Below are positions 1 through 8,321 of a DNA stretch of 64,000 nt, one piece after another. The translations under genes and the position numbers were made by a program. Source of the DNA: CAZSHX01 sp964606895 (GTDB lineage: Bacteria; Bacteroidota; Ignavibacteria; Kapaibacteriales; UBA2268); contig CAZSHX010000018.1 in the NCBI GenBank assembly GCA_964606895.1, forward strand, positions 1 to 64,000. Direction: 5' to 3'. Position 1 is the first letter of the stretch. Each line of letters starts with the position of its first letter. The notes beneath the pieces are model-generated. The model was given only the letters and a program-made list of their open reading frames with translations, was not told where the DNA came from and did no database searches.

Positions 1-166
1 TATTGAAAATTACAAATATACAAATTTTACTCATATTATGACCGTGTGTAGTATAATTATCAGAAAGACACTTTAGAACACTACAAAGTTACAAAAAAAA
101 TTACAATTTCCGACAGAGCTAAAAAAATATTATGTCGGCATTTAATGATTTTTGCGTAATCATTTC

Positions 167-194
167 TTGATTTCATGAACCTTTGCTATTTTTG
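167..194 (+). promoter_or_regulatory. Bacteroidota-type promoter for the aldolase gene
   Basis: A TTG at 167-169 is followed after 17 bp by TATTTTTG at 187-194, matching the TAnnTTTG -7 consensus of Bacteroidota. Transcription would start near position 201, about 37 nt before the chosen ATG at 238. It also means the in-frame ATG at 175 lies upstream of the transcript start and cannot be used from this promoter. The -33 box is only a minimal TTG. Confidence 0.5.
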
Positions 195-237
195 TAAAAA
201 AGAAAGTAATGTTTTCAATTTTTGTAAGGAAAAAAAT

Positions 238-1302
238 ATGATAGAGAAAATCAGAGAATTGCTCGGCGACAAAGCGGACTACCTGCTGAATTTTAATCAG
301 CCGAAAGTTAAAAAGGAAAGCTTGACTCTTCCTTCTGCCGATTATGTGGACAATGTTTTCATGCAAAGCGACAGAAACAATAAGGTTTTGAATAACCTTA
401 GCCGAATGTACAATCATGGAAGGCTTGGCGGAACAGGCTTTTTGTCAATCCTGCCGGTTGATCAGGGGATTGAACATTCAGCCGGAGCAAGTTTTGCAAA
501 AAATCCGGTTTATTTCGACCCTGAAAATATCGTAAAGCTGGCAATCGAAGGCGGATGCAACGCCGTGGCTTCAACTTTCGGTGTTTTGGGATTGGTTTCG
601 AGAAAATATGCCCACAAAATTCCATTCCTTGTCAAGATTAATCATAATGAACTGATGACCTATCCGAATAAATTCGAGCAGGTACTTTTCGGTACGGTTG
701 ACCAGGCTTACAATATGGGAGCCGCCGCAATTGGAGCAACGATTTACTTCGGTTCGGAAGATGCTACCCGCCAGATTGTTGAAATTGCAGAGTGTTTTGC
801 TTATGCTCATGAACTTGGTTTGGCTACTGTTCTTTGGTGCTATCTCCGCAACAATGAATTCAAAAAAGATAAAGACTATCATGTTTCCGCCGATTTAACG
901 GGACAGGCAAATCATCTGGGTGTTACAATTCAGGCGGACATTATCAAGCAAAAACTTCCCGAAAACAATGGCGGATATACGGCTTTGAACATGGGAAGTT
1001 CGAGCTATGGAAAAATTGACAATAGAATTTATTCAGAAATGACAAGCGACCATCCGATTGATTTGTGCCGCTATCAGGTGGCGAACTGTTATATGGGCAA
1101 AATCGGTCTTATTAACAGCGGCGGAGCCTCCGGAAGCAATGATTTCAGCGAAGCAGTGGTTACGGCAGTGATTAACAAACGAGCAGGCGGAATGGGCTTG
1201 ATTTCCGGCAGAAAAGCATTCCAAAGACCAATGGCAGATGGAGTTAAACTGTTGAATTCCATTCAGGATGTTTACCTTTGCAAAGAAGTTGATATAGCCT
1301 AA
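238..1302 (+). CDS. fbaB: class I fructose-bisphosphate aldolase
   Basis: Glycolytic/gluconeogenic aldolase of the DhnA/FbaB (bacterial-archaeal class I) type, cleaving fructose 1,6-bisphosphate to DHAP and glyceraldehyde 3-phosphate in the cytosol. The 354-residue product has the family's LPVDQGIEHS block, the ADIIKQK segment whose Lys237 matches the Schiff-base lysine, and the phosphate-binding GLINSGGASG and NKRAGGMGLI(S)GRKAF blocks near the C terminus; length is usual for the family (about 350). The start at 238 is chosen because AAGGA lies 7-11 nt upstream and a promoter overlaps the alternative ATG at 175, which would add 21 residues foreign to the family. It is monocistronic, with a terminator about 70 nt downstream. 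Confidence 0.95.
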   Translation: MIEKIRELLGDKADYLLNFNQPKVKKESLTLPSADYVDNVFMQSDRNNKVLNNLSRMYNHGRLGGTGFLSILPVDQGIEHSAGASFAKNPVYFDPENIVKLAIEGGCNAVASTFGVLGLVSRKYAHKIPFLVKINHNELMTYPNKFEQVLFGTVDQAYNMGAAAIGATIYFGSEDATRQIVEIAECFAYAHELGLATVLWCYLRNNEFKKDKDYHVSADLTGQANHLGVTIQADIIKQKLPENNGGYTALNMGSSSYGKIDNRIYSEMTSDHPIDLCRYQVANCYMGKIGLINSGGASGSNDFSEAVVTAVINKRAGGMGLISGRKAFQRPMADGVKLLNSIQDVYLCKEVDIA

Positions 1303-1370
1303 GCTGAGACAATTGAAAACAATTGTTGTTATCTTAAAAAGTTTGATCGAAGTTTTTTAATTTAGTGCAA

Positions 1371-1416
1371 AAGGGAATTCATTAATCAAAAAAAATTGAT
1401 GAATTCCCTTTTTTTT
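1371..1416 (+). terminator. rho-independent terminator after the aldolase
   Basis: A 15-17 bp hairpin with arms around AAGGGAATTCAT and ATGAATTCCCTT, an A-rich loop and an 8-T run (1409-1416). It follows the aldolase stop by about 70 nt. Confidence 0.75.
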
Positions 1417-1418
1417 CG

Positions 1419-1737
1419 AATAGAATTGCGAATAACTAAACTCCCCGATTAAGAATCCTTCCCAATAATCCCCAAAATGGCGAGAAGTTTGAATTAGATG
1501 ATATACATAAAAACTGCAGTTTTTGTATGAATTTAAGCCCAAAGATTAAATGGAAGAGATAAACAATATAACAAAAGATCTGACATAATCGGAAACGTAA
1601 GTGGGCAGAGCTCTTCGGCCTCTACAGACACTGCGGCATTATCATAAGGCGATTCTATAGCATGATAGTTTATGAAATTCCACTTTGGAAAAATCAACTA
1701 TTTAATCAATTAATTTTTAAATTAAATAAATTATCCG
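1419..1737. other. intergenic stretch without recognisable gene
   Basis: About 320 bases between the aldolase terminator and the tRNA. The short open frames here have no coding character. The only recognisable element is TAATTTTG at 1738-1745, a TAnnTTTG-like -7 box just before the tRNA, but it lacks a clear -33 TTTG. Otherwise I see nothing in it. Confidence 0.4.
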
Positions 1738-1753
1738 TAATTTTGTATTCTTT

Positions 1754-1835
1754 GCGGACGTGGCGGAATTGGCAGACGCGCTAGACTTAGGATCTAGTGA
1801 GGAGACTCGTGGGAGTTCGACTCTCCCCGCCCGCA
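1754..1835 (+). tRNA. tRNA-Leu (anticodon UAG)
   Basis: An 82-nt class II tRNA. The anticodon stem CTAGA/TCTAG holds a 7-nt loop with TAG at positions 34-36, reading CUA and probably other CUN codons. A variable arm (GAG-GAGA-CTC) and a perfect 5-bp T stem with loop TTCGACT are visible. The acceptor GCGGACG pairs with CGCCCGC except for one A-C mismatch (fifth pair), where related tRNA-Leu genes usually have T. CCA is not encoded (ACA follows the stem). The gene stands alone, with its own terminator and a -7-like box 8 nt upstream. Confidence 0.95.
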
Positions 1836-1846
1836 CATAACATACA

Positions 1847-1888
1847 GAAAGCTTTATTCGTTCAGGAATGAAGCTTTCAGTTTTTTTT
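1847..1888 (+). terminator. terminator after tRNA-Leu
   Basis: A 13-bp hairpin, GAAAGCTTTATTC against GAATGAAGCTTTC with one G-T pair, followed by eight T residues (1881-1888). It begins 12 nt after the tRNA and ends 50 nt before the trigger factor start, so the two are transcribed separately. Confidence 0.8.
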
Positions 1889-1938
1889 ATTCAGATAAAG
1901 ATAAATTCTTTTAAATATTTCACCTGAAAGGTATCACT

Positions 1939-3339
1939 TTGGAAAAGAAAATCACTCAGCTCGAGGGTTGCGAAAAGCAAATAGAAATAACTCTGACTAA
2001 AAGCGAAATCCAGCCATTTATCGAGAAAGCTTATGCAGAAGCCGCTCCGAAAGTTGATTTGAAAGGCTTCAGAAAAGGGAAAGTTCCCCGTCATGTTGTC
2101 AAACAGTTTTTCGGAAAACAACTCGAATTCGATGCCAAACAAGATGCATCGAACGATTATTTCCAGAAAATTGTCAAAGAAGAAAATATTAGAATCGTTA
2201 GCCAGCCCGGATTGACCGATATGAAAGAAGATGAAAACGGAGCAACTTTTACTGTCGTTTTTGAATCTTTCCCCGAATTTGAACTCGGCGAATACCGAGG
2301 ATTGAATATTGACGAACCTATCCACAGAGTAACCGACGAAGAAATTGAACATGAACTTTTGCATCTCAGCATCAATGCCGGCGAGATTAACGAAGCCGAA
2401 GAAGTTAAAAACGATATGTTCATCGTTAAATATAACTACCGAAAAGTTGATGATGCAACTAATTTACCACTTATTGGTGAAACGGAAAAAGATGCTCAGT
2501 TATTCCTGCACAATCACGACATTTATCCTGCTCTTCGCGATAGATTTATTAATTTAAAAGTTGGCGACAGCTTCAACTATCTTCCAGCCCCGAATGATAA
2601 ATTCCCGGTCAACGAGATGGTTATGGTTACAATAACTGAAATTAAAGAAGTTGTTCCAAAAGAATTGAATGATGAATTTGCAAAAGAATATTCAGGCGGT
2701 AAATTCGAATCAATTGATGACTTGAAGACAGAAATCACATTCCAGCTTCAGGAACAGTGGGACACACGTACACGCGAAGCTATGGAGTCGCAGATACTTG
2801 ACAAGCTTGTCGGAATGCACGAATTTGTCAGTCCGCCGTCACTTGTAAATTCTGTTGCTTTGGAAATGGCTGAAGACATGGTTAAACGCTATGCTCAGTA
2901 TGCCAAAGGTTTGACTCTGAAACCCGAACAGTTCTTCCACGAGATGGTTCCTCAGGCACAGCAGAGAGTGAAATGGGAAATTATCAAATCTAAAATAATT
3001 GAAAAAGAAGATATTAAACTCGAAGATTATGATATTGATCAGTTTGTTGAAACGGAAGCCGGAAAATACGGCATCGAAAAAGAAGCAGTGCGAATTGCTT
3101 TCGAAAGAAACGAACAAATCAGCGATGGATTGCTGAACAAAAAAGTTCTCGATTTAATTCTGGACTTTGCTATTACATCCGAAACTGAATTCCCGACCGG
3201 ACATCAGCACAACCACAATGACTTTGACGATGGACATGACGACCATGATCATGAACACGAACATCATCACGATGTTGATGAACCCGATGAACAACCCGAT
3301 GGATTCAACGATTATACTGAAGTTGACGAAAATAAATAG
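1939..3339 (+). CDS. tig: trigger factor with His/Asp-rich C-terminal tail
   Basis: Ribosome-associated chaperone and peptidyl-prolyl isomerase that meets nascent chains at the exit tunnel. The N-terminal ribosome-binding domain carries the signature GFRKGKVP at residues 43-50. A divergent FKBP-like middle domain (about 150-240) and a long helical C-terminal arm (about 260-415) follow, close to the usual 430-450 residues. The start is a TTG (1939-1941) with AAAGG about 7 nt upstream; no ATG lies near, and the next residues EKKITQLEG fit family N termini. Unusual is the tail at about 421-466, very rich in His, Asp and Glu (runs such as HDHEHEHHH), which could bind metal ions; that role is inference. 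A strong terminator follows. Confidence 0.95.
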   Translation: MEKKITQLEGCEKQIEITLTKSEIQPFIEKAYAEAAPKVDLKGFRKGKVPRHVVKQFFGKQLEFDAKQDASNDYFQKIVKEENIRIVSQPGLTDMKEDENGATFTVVFESFPEFELGEYRGLNIDEPIHRVTDEEIEHELLHLSINAGEINEAEEVKNDMFIVKYNYRKVDDATNLPLIGETEKDAQLFLHNHDIYPALRDRFINLKVGDSFNYLPAPNDKFPVNEMVMVTITEIKEVVPKELNDEFAKEYSGGKFESIDDLKTEITFQLQEQWDTRTREAMESQILDKLVGMHEFVSPPSLVNSVALEMAEDMVKRYAQYAKGLTLKPEQFFHEMVPQAQQRVKWEIIKSKIIEKEDIKLEDYDIDQFVETEAGKYGIEKEAVRIAFERNEQISDGLLNKKVLDLILDFAITSETEFPTGHQHNHNDFDDGHDDHDHEHEHHHDVDEPDEQPDGFNDYTEVDENK

Positions 3340-3350
3340 ATTTCATTAAA

Positions 3351-3375
3351 AAAGCCGGTTCAAACCGGCTTTTTT
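3351..3375 (+). terminator. terminator after trigger factor
   Basis: Perfect hairpin AAAGCCGGTT-CA-AACCGGCTTT followed by a T run, 11 nt after the trigger factor stop. Confidence 0.85.
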
Positions 3376-3414
3376 GTTATTGTGGAACATTTGAGTATCT
3401 ATCAAAAGAATCTG

Positions 3415-3444
3415 TTTGAATTTCCAAAATTATTACTAAATTTG
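3415..3444 (+). promoter_or_regulatory. promoter of the YD-like repeat gene pair
   Basis: TTTG at 3415-3418, an 18-bp spacer, then TAAATTTG at 3437-3444: an excellent match to the Bacteroidota -33/-7 consensus. The expected start near 3451 leaves an 87-nt leader before the gene at 3538. Confidence 0.6.
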
Positions 3445-3537
3445 CATTGTATTCTATTGTTATTTTTTGACGATATAATAATTTTTGATAATAAACTAAG
3501 TATGAAAAACATTCAACAATAACAAGAAGTCTTTGGT

Positions 3538-4266
3538 ATGAAAAAATCAATCATATTATTAGCAGTCCTATCATTTTTACTTGAAATGTCTTGTGTCTTT
3601 TCCCAAGATAGTGTTAAGGGCGGGTATAAGAAATGTATCGGTTACAAATATAGCATTAAATTTGGGGAGATTGAAATAAATTCGAAGCAAATAGTTGTTA
3701 TTTATAAATATGATGACAATGGAAAACTGATTGAGGAAGTTAAGTACAAAACTGACGGTTCAGTCAGTGAGAAGAGTTCCTTAAAATACGACGATAAAGG
3801 AAATAAAATTGAATTAGTGAAGTATAAGGCAAATGGTTCTATAAATTGGTATGCAAAATTCAAATATGACAATAAATCAAATATATCCGAGCAGGTTGGA
3901 TATAAAGCAAACGGGTCAACAGATTGGAGTTACATTTATCAATACGATGATAAAGGATATTTGTTCAAAGAAATCAGGAATGAAGCAGACGGCACGGTTG
4001 ATTGGAAAAATATTTACAAATACGATGATAAAGGAAATAAAATTGAGTTGGTGAGTTATAAAGCAAATGGTTCAATGGTTTGGAAGGTTACGTTCAAATA
4101 TAATGATAAAGGAAAAATGATTGAAGAAACGAATTACAGGACAAATAACTTAGTTGATTGGAAAAAGACTTATCAATACGATGATTTTGGGAATACCATT
4201 GAAAAGGTGTTACTCAATAGATTGAATGAACCCGAATCAAAAACCGAATATATTTACTCGAAATAA
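3538..4266 (+). CDS. secreted YD/RHS-like repeat protein (paralogue 1)
   Basis: Function unknown. The 242-residue product starts with an export signal (residues 1-22, ending around VFSQ) followed by DSVKGGYKKC, and then about eight imperfect 23-24-residue repeats of the form KYDDKGNKIELVKYKANGS with W-x(2-3)-F/Y-K-Y-D spacers. Such Y-D-x-x-G-N repeats resemble the short beta-hairpin repeats of RHS/YD proteins and imply an extended beta structure outside the cytoplasm. The lipobox is poor (LEMSC), so lipidation is doubtful. The next gene encodes a paralogue with the same leader and the same last 13 residues; the intervening gap is only 16 nt, so they form one operon. Confidence 0.75.
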   Translation: MKKSIILLAVLSFLLEMSCVFSQDSVKGGYKKCIGYKYSIKFGEIEINSKQIVVIYKYDDNGKLIEEVKYKTDGSVSEKSSLKYDDKGNKIELVKYKANGSINWYAKFKYDNKSNISEQVGYKANGSTDWSYIYQYDDKGYLFKEIRNEADGTVDWKNIYKYDDKGNKIELVSYKANGSMVWKVTFKYNDKGKMIEETNYRTNNLVDWKKTYQYDDFGNTIEKVLLNRLNEPESKTEYIYSK

Positions 4267-4274
4267 ATTGAACC
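4225..4274 (+). repeat. 50-nt exact direct repeat, copy 1 (3' end of paralogue 1)
   Basis: These 50 bases, coding the C-terminal NEPESKTEYIYSK, the stop codon and the first 8 nt after it, are identical to 5189-5238 at the end of the next gene. The identity runs through the stop into non-coding DNA, pointing to recent duplication or gene conversion. Confidence 0.9.
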
Positions 4275-4282
4275 ATATCAAA

Positions 4283-5230
4283 ATGAAAATATCAGTCATT
4301 CTTTTTGTAATCATGTCATTTGTACTTGAAGTATCTTGTTTGTATTCGCAGGATAGCGTTAAGGGTGGGTATAAGAAATGTATTGAATATAATTACCGCT
4401 ACAAATTTGGTAAGCTGGATAAGAAATACAAATTTAAAAGTGATATTTCACAATATGATGAAAAGGGAAAAAAGATTATGGTTGTCGGTTTTTATCCAAA
4501 TGGTACATTCGGGACGAAGTATTCATTCAAATACGATTCCAATGGGAATAAGACAGAGGAAGTTGAATATGATAGACATGACGCTGTTAAATGCAAATAT
4601 ATTTTCAACTACAATGGAAATGGCAAATTGATTGAAAGAGAAGTATATGAGGGCGATAGTACAATAGTCACTAAAACTTTAAATTATTATGATGTTGAAG
4701 GGAATAGAATTCGGTGTGTTACTAATGGTGCTGAATGGTTTTCTTTACTTGAATACGATTCAAATAGAAAAATAATTTCCGATGTAACTTATAGCCAAGA
4801 AATGGGAGTTGAATGGATATCTAAGTTTAAATACGATTCTATTGGAAATAAGATTCAAGAACTTGAGTATGACTCAAAAAACGAATTTGTTTCAGGAACT
4901 GTCTACAAATATAATGAGAAAGGACAAGAAATTGAGATTCAGAGTATCAACATGGATGGATCAATTAATTATAAATTTACTATTAACTATGACGAGAATG
5001 GTAATCAGATTGGTGGAGGAATGTATCTGAGAGATGGTTCATTTCAATTAACCTCGATTATTAAGTATGATGTTAAAGGGAATATGATTGAATTCGTGGG
5101 GTATGCTCACAACGAATTTTCGTATAAATATACATCAAAATATGACGATATGGGTAACATGATTGAGCAAATATGGTATAAAAATTTAAATGAACCCGAA
5201 TCAAAAACCGAATATATTTACTCGAAATAA
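4283..5230 (+). CDS. secreted YD/RHS-like repeat protein (paralogue 2)
   Basis: A 315-residue paralogue of the preceding gene, function unknown. The start at 4283 gives a hydrophobic export signal (MKISVILFVIMSFVLE) followed by the same SQDSVKGGYKKC block; an upstream in-frame ATG at 4226 lies inside the previous gene and is rejected. About eleven YD-like hairpin repeats (for example FKYDSNGNKTEEVEYD) fill the rest. It ends in the same 13 residues as paralogue 1. The internal repeats differ much more than the ends, so the two proteins have diverged in the middle while leader and tail stay alike. Confidence 0.75.
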   Translation: MKISVILFVIMSFVLEVSCLYSQDSVKGGYKKCIEYNYRYKFGKLDKKYKFKSDISQYDEKGKKIMVVGFYPNGTFGTKYSFKYDSNGNKTEEVEYDRHDAVKCKYIFNYNGNGKLIEREVYEGDSTIVTKTLNYYDVEGNRIRCVTNGAEWFSLLEYDSNRKIISDVTYSQEMGVEWISKFKYDSIGNKIQELEYDSKNEFVSGTVYKYNEKGQEIEIQSINMDGSINYKFTINYDENGNQIGGGMYLRDGSFQLTSIIKYDVKGNMIEFVGYAHNEFSYKYTSKYDDMGNMIEQIWYKNLNEPESKTEYIYSK

Positions 5231-5238
5231 ATTGAACC
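5189..5238 (+). repeat. 50-nt exact direct repeat, copy 2 (3' end of paralogue 2)
   Basis: Identical to 4225-4274, spanning the last 13 codons, the stop and 8 nt of downstream DNA. Confidence 0.9.
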
Positions 5239-5322
5239 GTATTTCCGTTGTCACGGGTATGAAAATTCAATAAATAAGAATATAATTTTTAAAGATATAT
5301 AAATAATAAGAAAGAGGTCAAA

Positions 5323-5859
5323 ATGAATTATGAAGATCCTGTTTATACAGAGTACAAAAAAGAAATAGTCGGAAAGTATCTGGAAACAAAAAGCTGGGAA
5401 GAAGTATTCATATCGGTAGTCTATGGCGACATAGATGTTAGTATGGAGGCTTTTGTTGACTATGTTGAGGAGGTTTTCAATACAAAAATCCAAAATGCCG
5501 AGCAATTGGTTGAACTAACCGGCTTGAAGGAAGAACCGATTGATGCAATTGAGGAAATCATAACAATCTGGCGGGAAAAAAGATATCTGAGGGCGCTTGA
5601 AAACGTTCTGGCTACCGGAGGCAAATATCAGGACCTATTGAAAATTGAACCTTCGGAATATGGCTTGCCGAAAACATGGACTGGCTTTTTCGAAGAGCCT
5701 CACAACAAAAATTTAGCTATTAAGTGGGCAATATATGACCATTTTGATTTGATGGACGAACCCGGCAACCCTGCTCTTACTCAGATTGCCGAAAAATTGG
5801 ATGTCCCGTACTCTTTTATAATGGAAGTACTTGATGAATTCGATATTTTTGAAGATTAG
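5323..5859 (+). CDS. conserved-looking hypothetical acidic protein
   Basis: I do not recognise this 178-residue protein. It has no signal peptide or membrane segment, is acidic and appears all-helical. Residues about 150-176 (NPALTQIAEKLDVPYSFIME) look like a helix-turn-helix or a small helical bundle, but this is a weak impression. A ribosome site (AAAGAGG) lies just upstream of the ATG. It is followed after 48 nt by a DUF4177 gene and then a PIF1-like helicase in the same direction, possibly one transcript. Confidence 0.7.
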   Translation: MNYEDPVYTEYKKEIVGKYLETKSWEEVFISVVYGDIDVSMEAFVDYVEEVFNTKIQNAEQLVELTGLKEEPIDAIEEIITIWREKRYLRALENVLATGGKYQDLLKIEPSEYGLPKTWTGFFEEPHNKNLAIKWAIYDHFDLMDEPGNPALTQIAEKLDVPYSFIMEVLDEFDIFED

Positions 5860-5907
5860 AGAGAGAGTTGAAAGAAGACATTTTTTCAAAAATAAAAGGT
5901 GAAATTT

Positions 5908-6120
5908 ATGGAGAACGTAAATCGTTGGGAATACAAAACCGTAAAAATTTCTGCCGGTAAAGGTTTCTTTGGCGGAAAATTTAATGAAATGGAACTCAAT
6001 AACTCTTTGAACGAGAATGGAGAGCAAGGCTGGGAACTTGTTTCAACCTTCGTAACAAATCAGGCTGAGGGTTCGTCTCGCGATATTGTTGTCATATTCA
6101 AACGTCCCAAGAGATTTTAA
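5908..6120 (+). CDS. DUF4177 domain protein
   Basis: A 70-residue cytoplasmic protein with the hallmarks of the DUF4177 family: WEYKTVKI at the start, a central LNENGEQGWELVS and a closing VVIFKRP strand. The molecular role of the family is not established. The ATG at 5908 is preferred over an in-frame GTG at 5899 because AAAAGG sits 8 nt before the ATG and overlaps the GTG. Confidence 0.85.
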   Translation: MENVNRWEYKTVKISAGKGFFGGKFNEMELNNSLNENGEQGWELVSTFVTNQAEGSSRDIVVIFKRPKRF

Positions 6121-6192
6121 GGTGAGAACAACGGGCAGGATTAGAAGAAATATTTGGTTTTGAAAAATTTAGATAAAAATGAGAAAGATTAG

Positions 6193-7557
6193 ATGGCGGT
6201 AATTGTTGACAGCATTGAGTTAGATGAAAATAACGATGAGTTCAATCATGCGGCAGATTTGGTTGAAAATACGAATAAATTAATTTATCTGACGGGAAAA
6301 GCCGGTTCGGGTAAAACTACGTTTTTAAAATACATTAAGCAGACAACTTCCAAGAAGACAGTTATTCTGGCTCCTACGGGTGTAGCCGCTTTGAATGCAG
6401 GCGGGCAGACCATTCATTCGTTTTTCAAAATTCCTCCCAGTGTCTTTGTGCCGGATGATATTCGCCTCAGAACAAAAGCCGTACCGAATGAATTTGACCA
6501 ACGAATAATTTTTGAAAATTTCAAGTACAAAAAAGGACATAAGAACCTGATTCTGGGCATGGAGCTTTTGATTATTGATGAAATTTCGATGGTCAGATGC
6601 GATTTGCTCGATGTTGTTGACAGATTATTGAGGGTTTTCAGGGAAAGGGAATCCGAACCATTCGGCGGTGTGCAGGTCGTTCTCATCGGTGATGCGTTTC
6701 AGCTTCCACCGATTGCACAAGCTGACCAATGGCAAATTCTTAAAGAATTCTACGAAACTCCTTTTTTCTTCAGTTCTTTGGTTTTGAAAGAGAAACCTCT
6801 TTATTATATTGAACTAAAGAAAATTTACAGGCAAAATGAACTCGAATTCATAGATTTACTCAATAAAATACGCATTAACCGAATTTCTCAGGCTGATTTG
6901 GATTTGCTGAACAGCCGGTTTATTCCTTCAATCTTCAAAAACGACAATCTGAATTATATCACTATTGCAACTCACAACCGAATCGTTGACGATACCAACA
7001 ACAGAAAACTTGAAGAATTATCAACCGAGCTGAATATATTTGATGCCGAAACCACCGGAACATTTCCCGACATGATGCTTCCCACCGAAAAAGCATTGAG
7101 CCTTAAAGAAGGTGCCCAGATAATGTTCATAAAGAACGATTCAGAAAAAAAATACTTCAACGGCAAAATCGCAAAGATTAAAAAGCTTGAAAAAACCAAA
7201 ATTACAGTTGAAATGCCGGATGGGAAAGATATTGAAGTAAAGAAATTTACATGGGATAATATTAAATATACATGGAATGCAAAAGAAAGAAAAATTGAGG
7301 AAGAAGTAATCGGTGATTTCACTCAGTTTCCGATTAAACTTGCGTGGGCAATTACTGTGCATAAAAGTCAGGGTCTGACTTTCGAGAATGTGATTGCAGA
7401 TTTGAGCGGAGCATTTTCTCCCGGACAGGTCTATGTTGCACTAAGCCGATGTACGAGTATTGAAGGATTGGTTCTGAAATCGAAAATTTCAAGAAGTGTT
7501 ATTAGAACTGATGCTTCGGTGATTAAATTTGCCGAGAATGAAACACTTTTTGATTAA
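6193..7557 (+). CDS. PIF1-like superfamily 1 DNA helicase
   Basis: ATP-dependent 5'-to-3' DNA helicase of the PIF1/RecD-like SF1B group, expected to act on replication forks, recombination intermediates or G-quadruplexes. Visible motifs in order: Walker A GKAGSGKTT (35-43), motif Ia APTGVAA (60-66), Walker B LLIIDE (125-130), motif III GDAFQLPP (166-173), an IYRQ motif near 212, and motifs V/VI AWAITVHKSQG and VYVALSRCTS near the C terminus. At 454 residues it is a compact form without an added nuclease or RQC domain. It ends overlapping by 4 nt with a gene on the other strand, leaving no room for a separate terminator. Confidence 0.92.
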   Translation: MAVIVDSIELDENNDEFNHAADLVENTNKLIYLTGKAGSGKTTFLKYIKQTTSKKTVILAPTGVAALNAGGQTIHSFFKIPPSVFVPDDIRLRTKAVPNEFDQRIIFENFKYKKGHKNLILGMELLIIDEISMVRCDLLDVVDRLLRVFRERESEPFGGVQVVLIGDAFQLPPIAQADQWQILKEFYETPFFFSSLVLKEKPLYYIELKKIYRQNELEFIDLLNKIRINRISQADLDLLNSRFIPSIFKNDNLNYITIATHNRIVDDTNNRKLEELSTELNIFDAETTGTFPDMMLPTEKALSLKEGAQIMFIKNDSEKKYFNGKIAKIKKLEKTKITVEMPDGKDIEVKKFTWDNIKYTWNAKERKIEEEVIGDFTQFPIKLAWAITVHKSQGLTFENVIADLSGAFSPGQVYVALSRCTSIEGLVLKSKISRSVIRTDASVIKFAENETLFD

Positions 7558-8042
7558 TATTCTTTATTCTCAACAACTGATTGCAGTTCTTCCAGATAAT
7601 CATGCTGTAAATCTTCATGAAGTGTATTTATGGCTTTGTGGATTTTCTGAATTTGTCTTTGGTACAGATTTTCAAGTGCTGTACTGTCGTGATTAAGAAC
7701 ATTGGAGTTTTTCAGGCATTTGAGGAAATAAATAAGCAACTCAGCTTCGGTTTCTTTGGAGCCTGAATATTTGATGTATTTATTGGTTAGCCTAAGTACT
7801 TTTCGAACTGATTTGGTGGCAAAATACAGATGAAAAATTTTCATATTTTCGAAATGAATGTCAATCTCCTCTTTGATGCTTTTTATATAATTCTGCTCGT
7901 CATCGGATTCAAACAGAAGGTAACCGAGAAGTTCCTTATTCTCTTTTTTGTATTTTGCCAAACGCATGCACAATTCCAAAAGTTTAGGAGGTTTTAGCGT
8001 GTTAAGTTCTTTTCTTATTTCGTTTAGTGGTGCGGCTTTCAT
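7554..8042 (-). CDS. hypothetical helical protein
   Basis: Unrecognised 162-residue protein, Lys/Glu/Leu-rich and predicted almost entirely helical, without export signal. The N-terminal block (NEIRKELNTLKPPKLLELCMRL) looks like a conserved start. It overlaps the helicase tail-to-tail by 4 nt and follows the DUF3820 gene by 7 nt on the same strand, suggesting a two-gene unit. Confidence 0.75.
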   Translation of the reverse strand: MKAAPLNEIRKELNTLKPPKLLELCMRLAKYKKENKELLGYLLFESDDEQNYIKSIKEEIDIHFENMKIFHLYFATKSVRKVLRLTNKYIKYSGSKETEAELLIYFLKCLKNSNVLNHDSTALENLYQRQIQKIHKAINTLHEDLQHDYLEELQSVVENKEY

Positions 8043-8049
8043 CTTTTCT

Positions 8050-8268
8050 TTATTTCTTTTTTAATGGTTGTAGCAAATATTCAAGTCCATTCAGCTTTAT
8101 TTCATGAATGGATTGGAGCAACATCCCCAAAGTTCCTTCAGGAAAGCCTTTTCGGCTAAACCATTCCAGATATGAAACGGGTAGATTGCACAATACAGTG
8201 CCTTTGTATTTTCCGAATGGCATCTGCATTGTTACTAACTGCATCAAAACTTGTGATTCAGGACTCAT
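8050..8268 (-). CDS. DUF3820 family protein
   Basis: A 72-residue protein with the family pattern MPFGKYKG...LPVSYLEWFSRKGFPEGTLG (residues about 15-47). Members are small cytoplasmic proteins of uncertain function, sometimes labelled putative quorum-sensing-regulated virulence factors; the same G-K-Y-K-G pattern occurs fused to exonucleases, so a nucleic-acid link is possible. A GGA-containing ribosome site precedes the ATG at 8268. It is first in a two-gene unit with the helical protein downstream. Confidence 0.85.
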   Translation of the reverse strand: MSPESQVLMQLVTMQMPFGKYKGTVLCNLPVSYLEWFSRKGFPEGTLGMLLQSIHEIKLNGLEYLLQPLKKK

Positions 8269-8321
8269 CTTTTTTCCGTTTCTTTTGTTATTTCTGAAAT
8301 TAATTTATACTTGAATCATAA

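Noticed and set aside
175..237. In-frame 21-codon extension of the aldolase from ATG 175
   Set aside because: It overlaps the -7 box at 187-194, has no family match, and a ribosome site lies before ATG 238.
1304..1333. CAATTG-AAAA-CAATTG mini-hairpin after the aldolase as the terminator
   Set aside because: Too short and without T run; the hairpin at 1371-1416 is far better.
4226..4282. ATG 4226 as start of the second YD-like protein
   Set aside because: The added 19 residues come from another frame of the first gene and precede the signal peptide.
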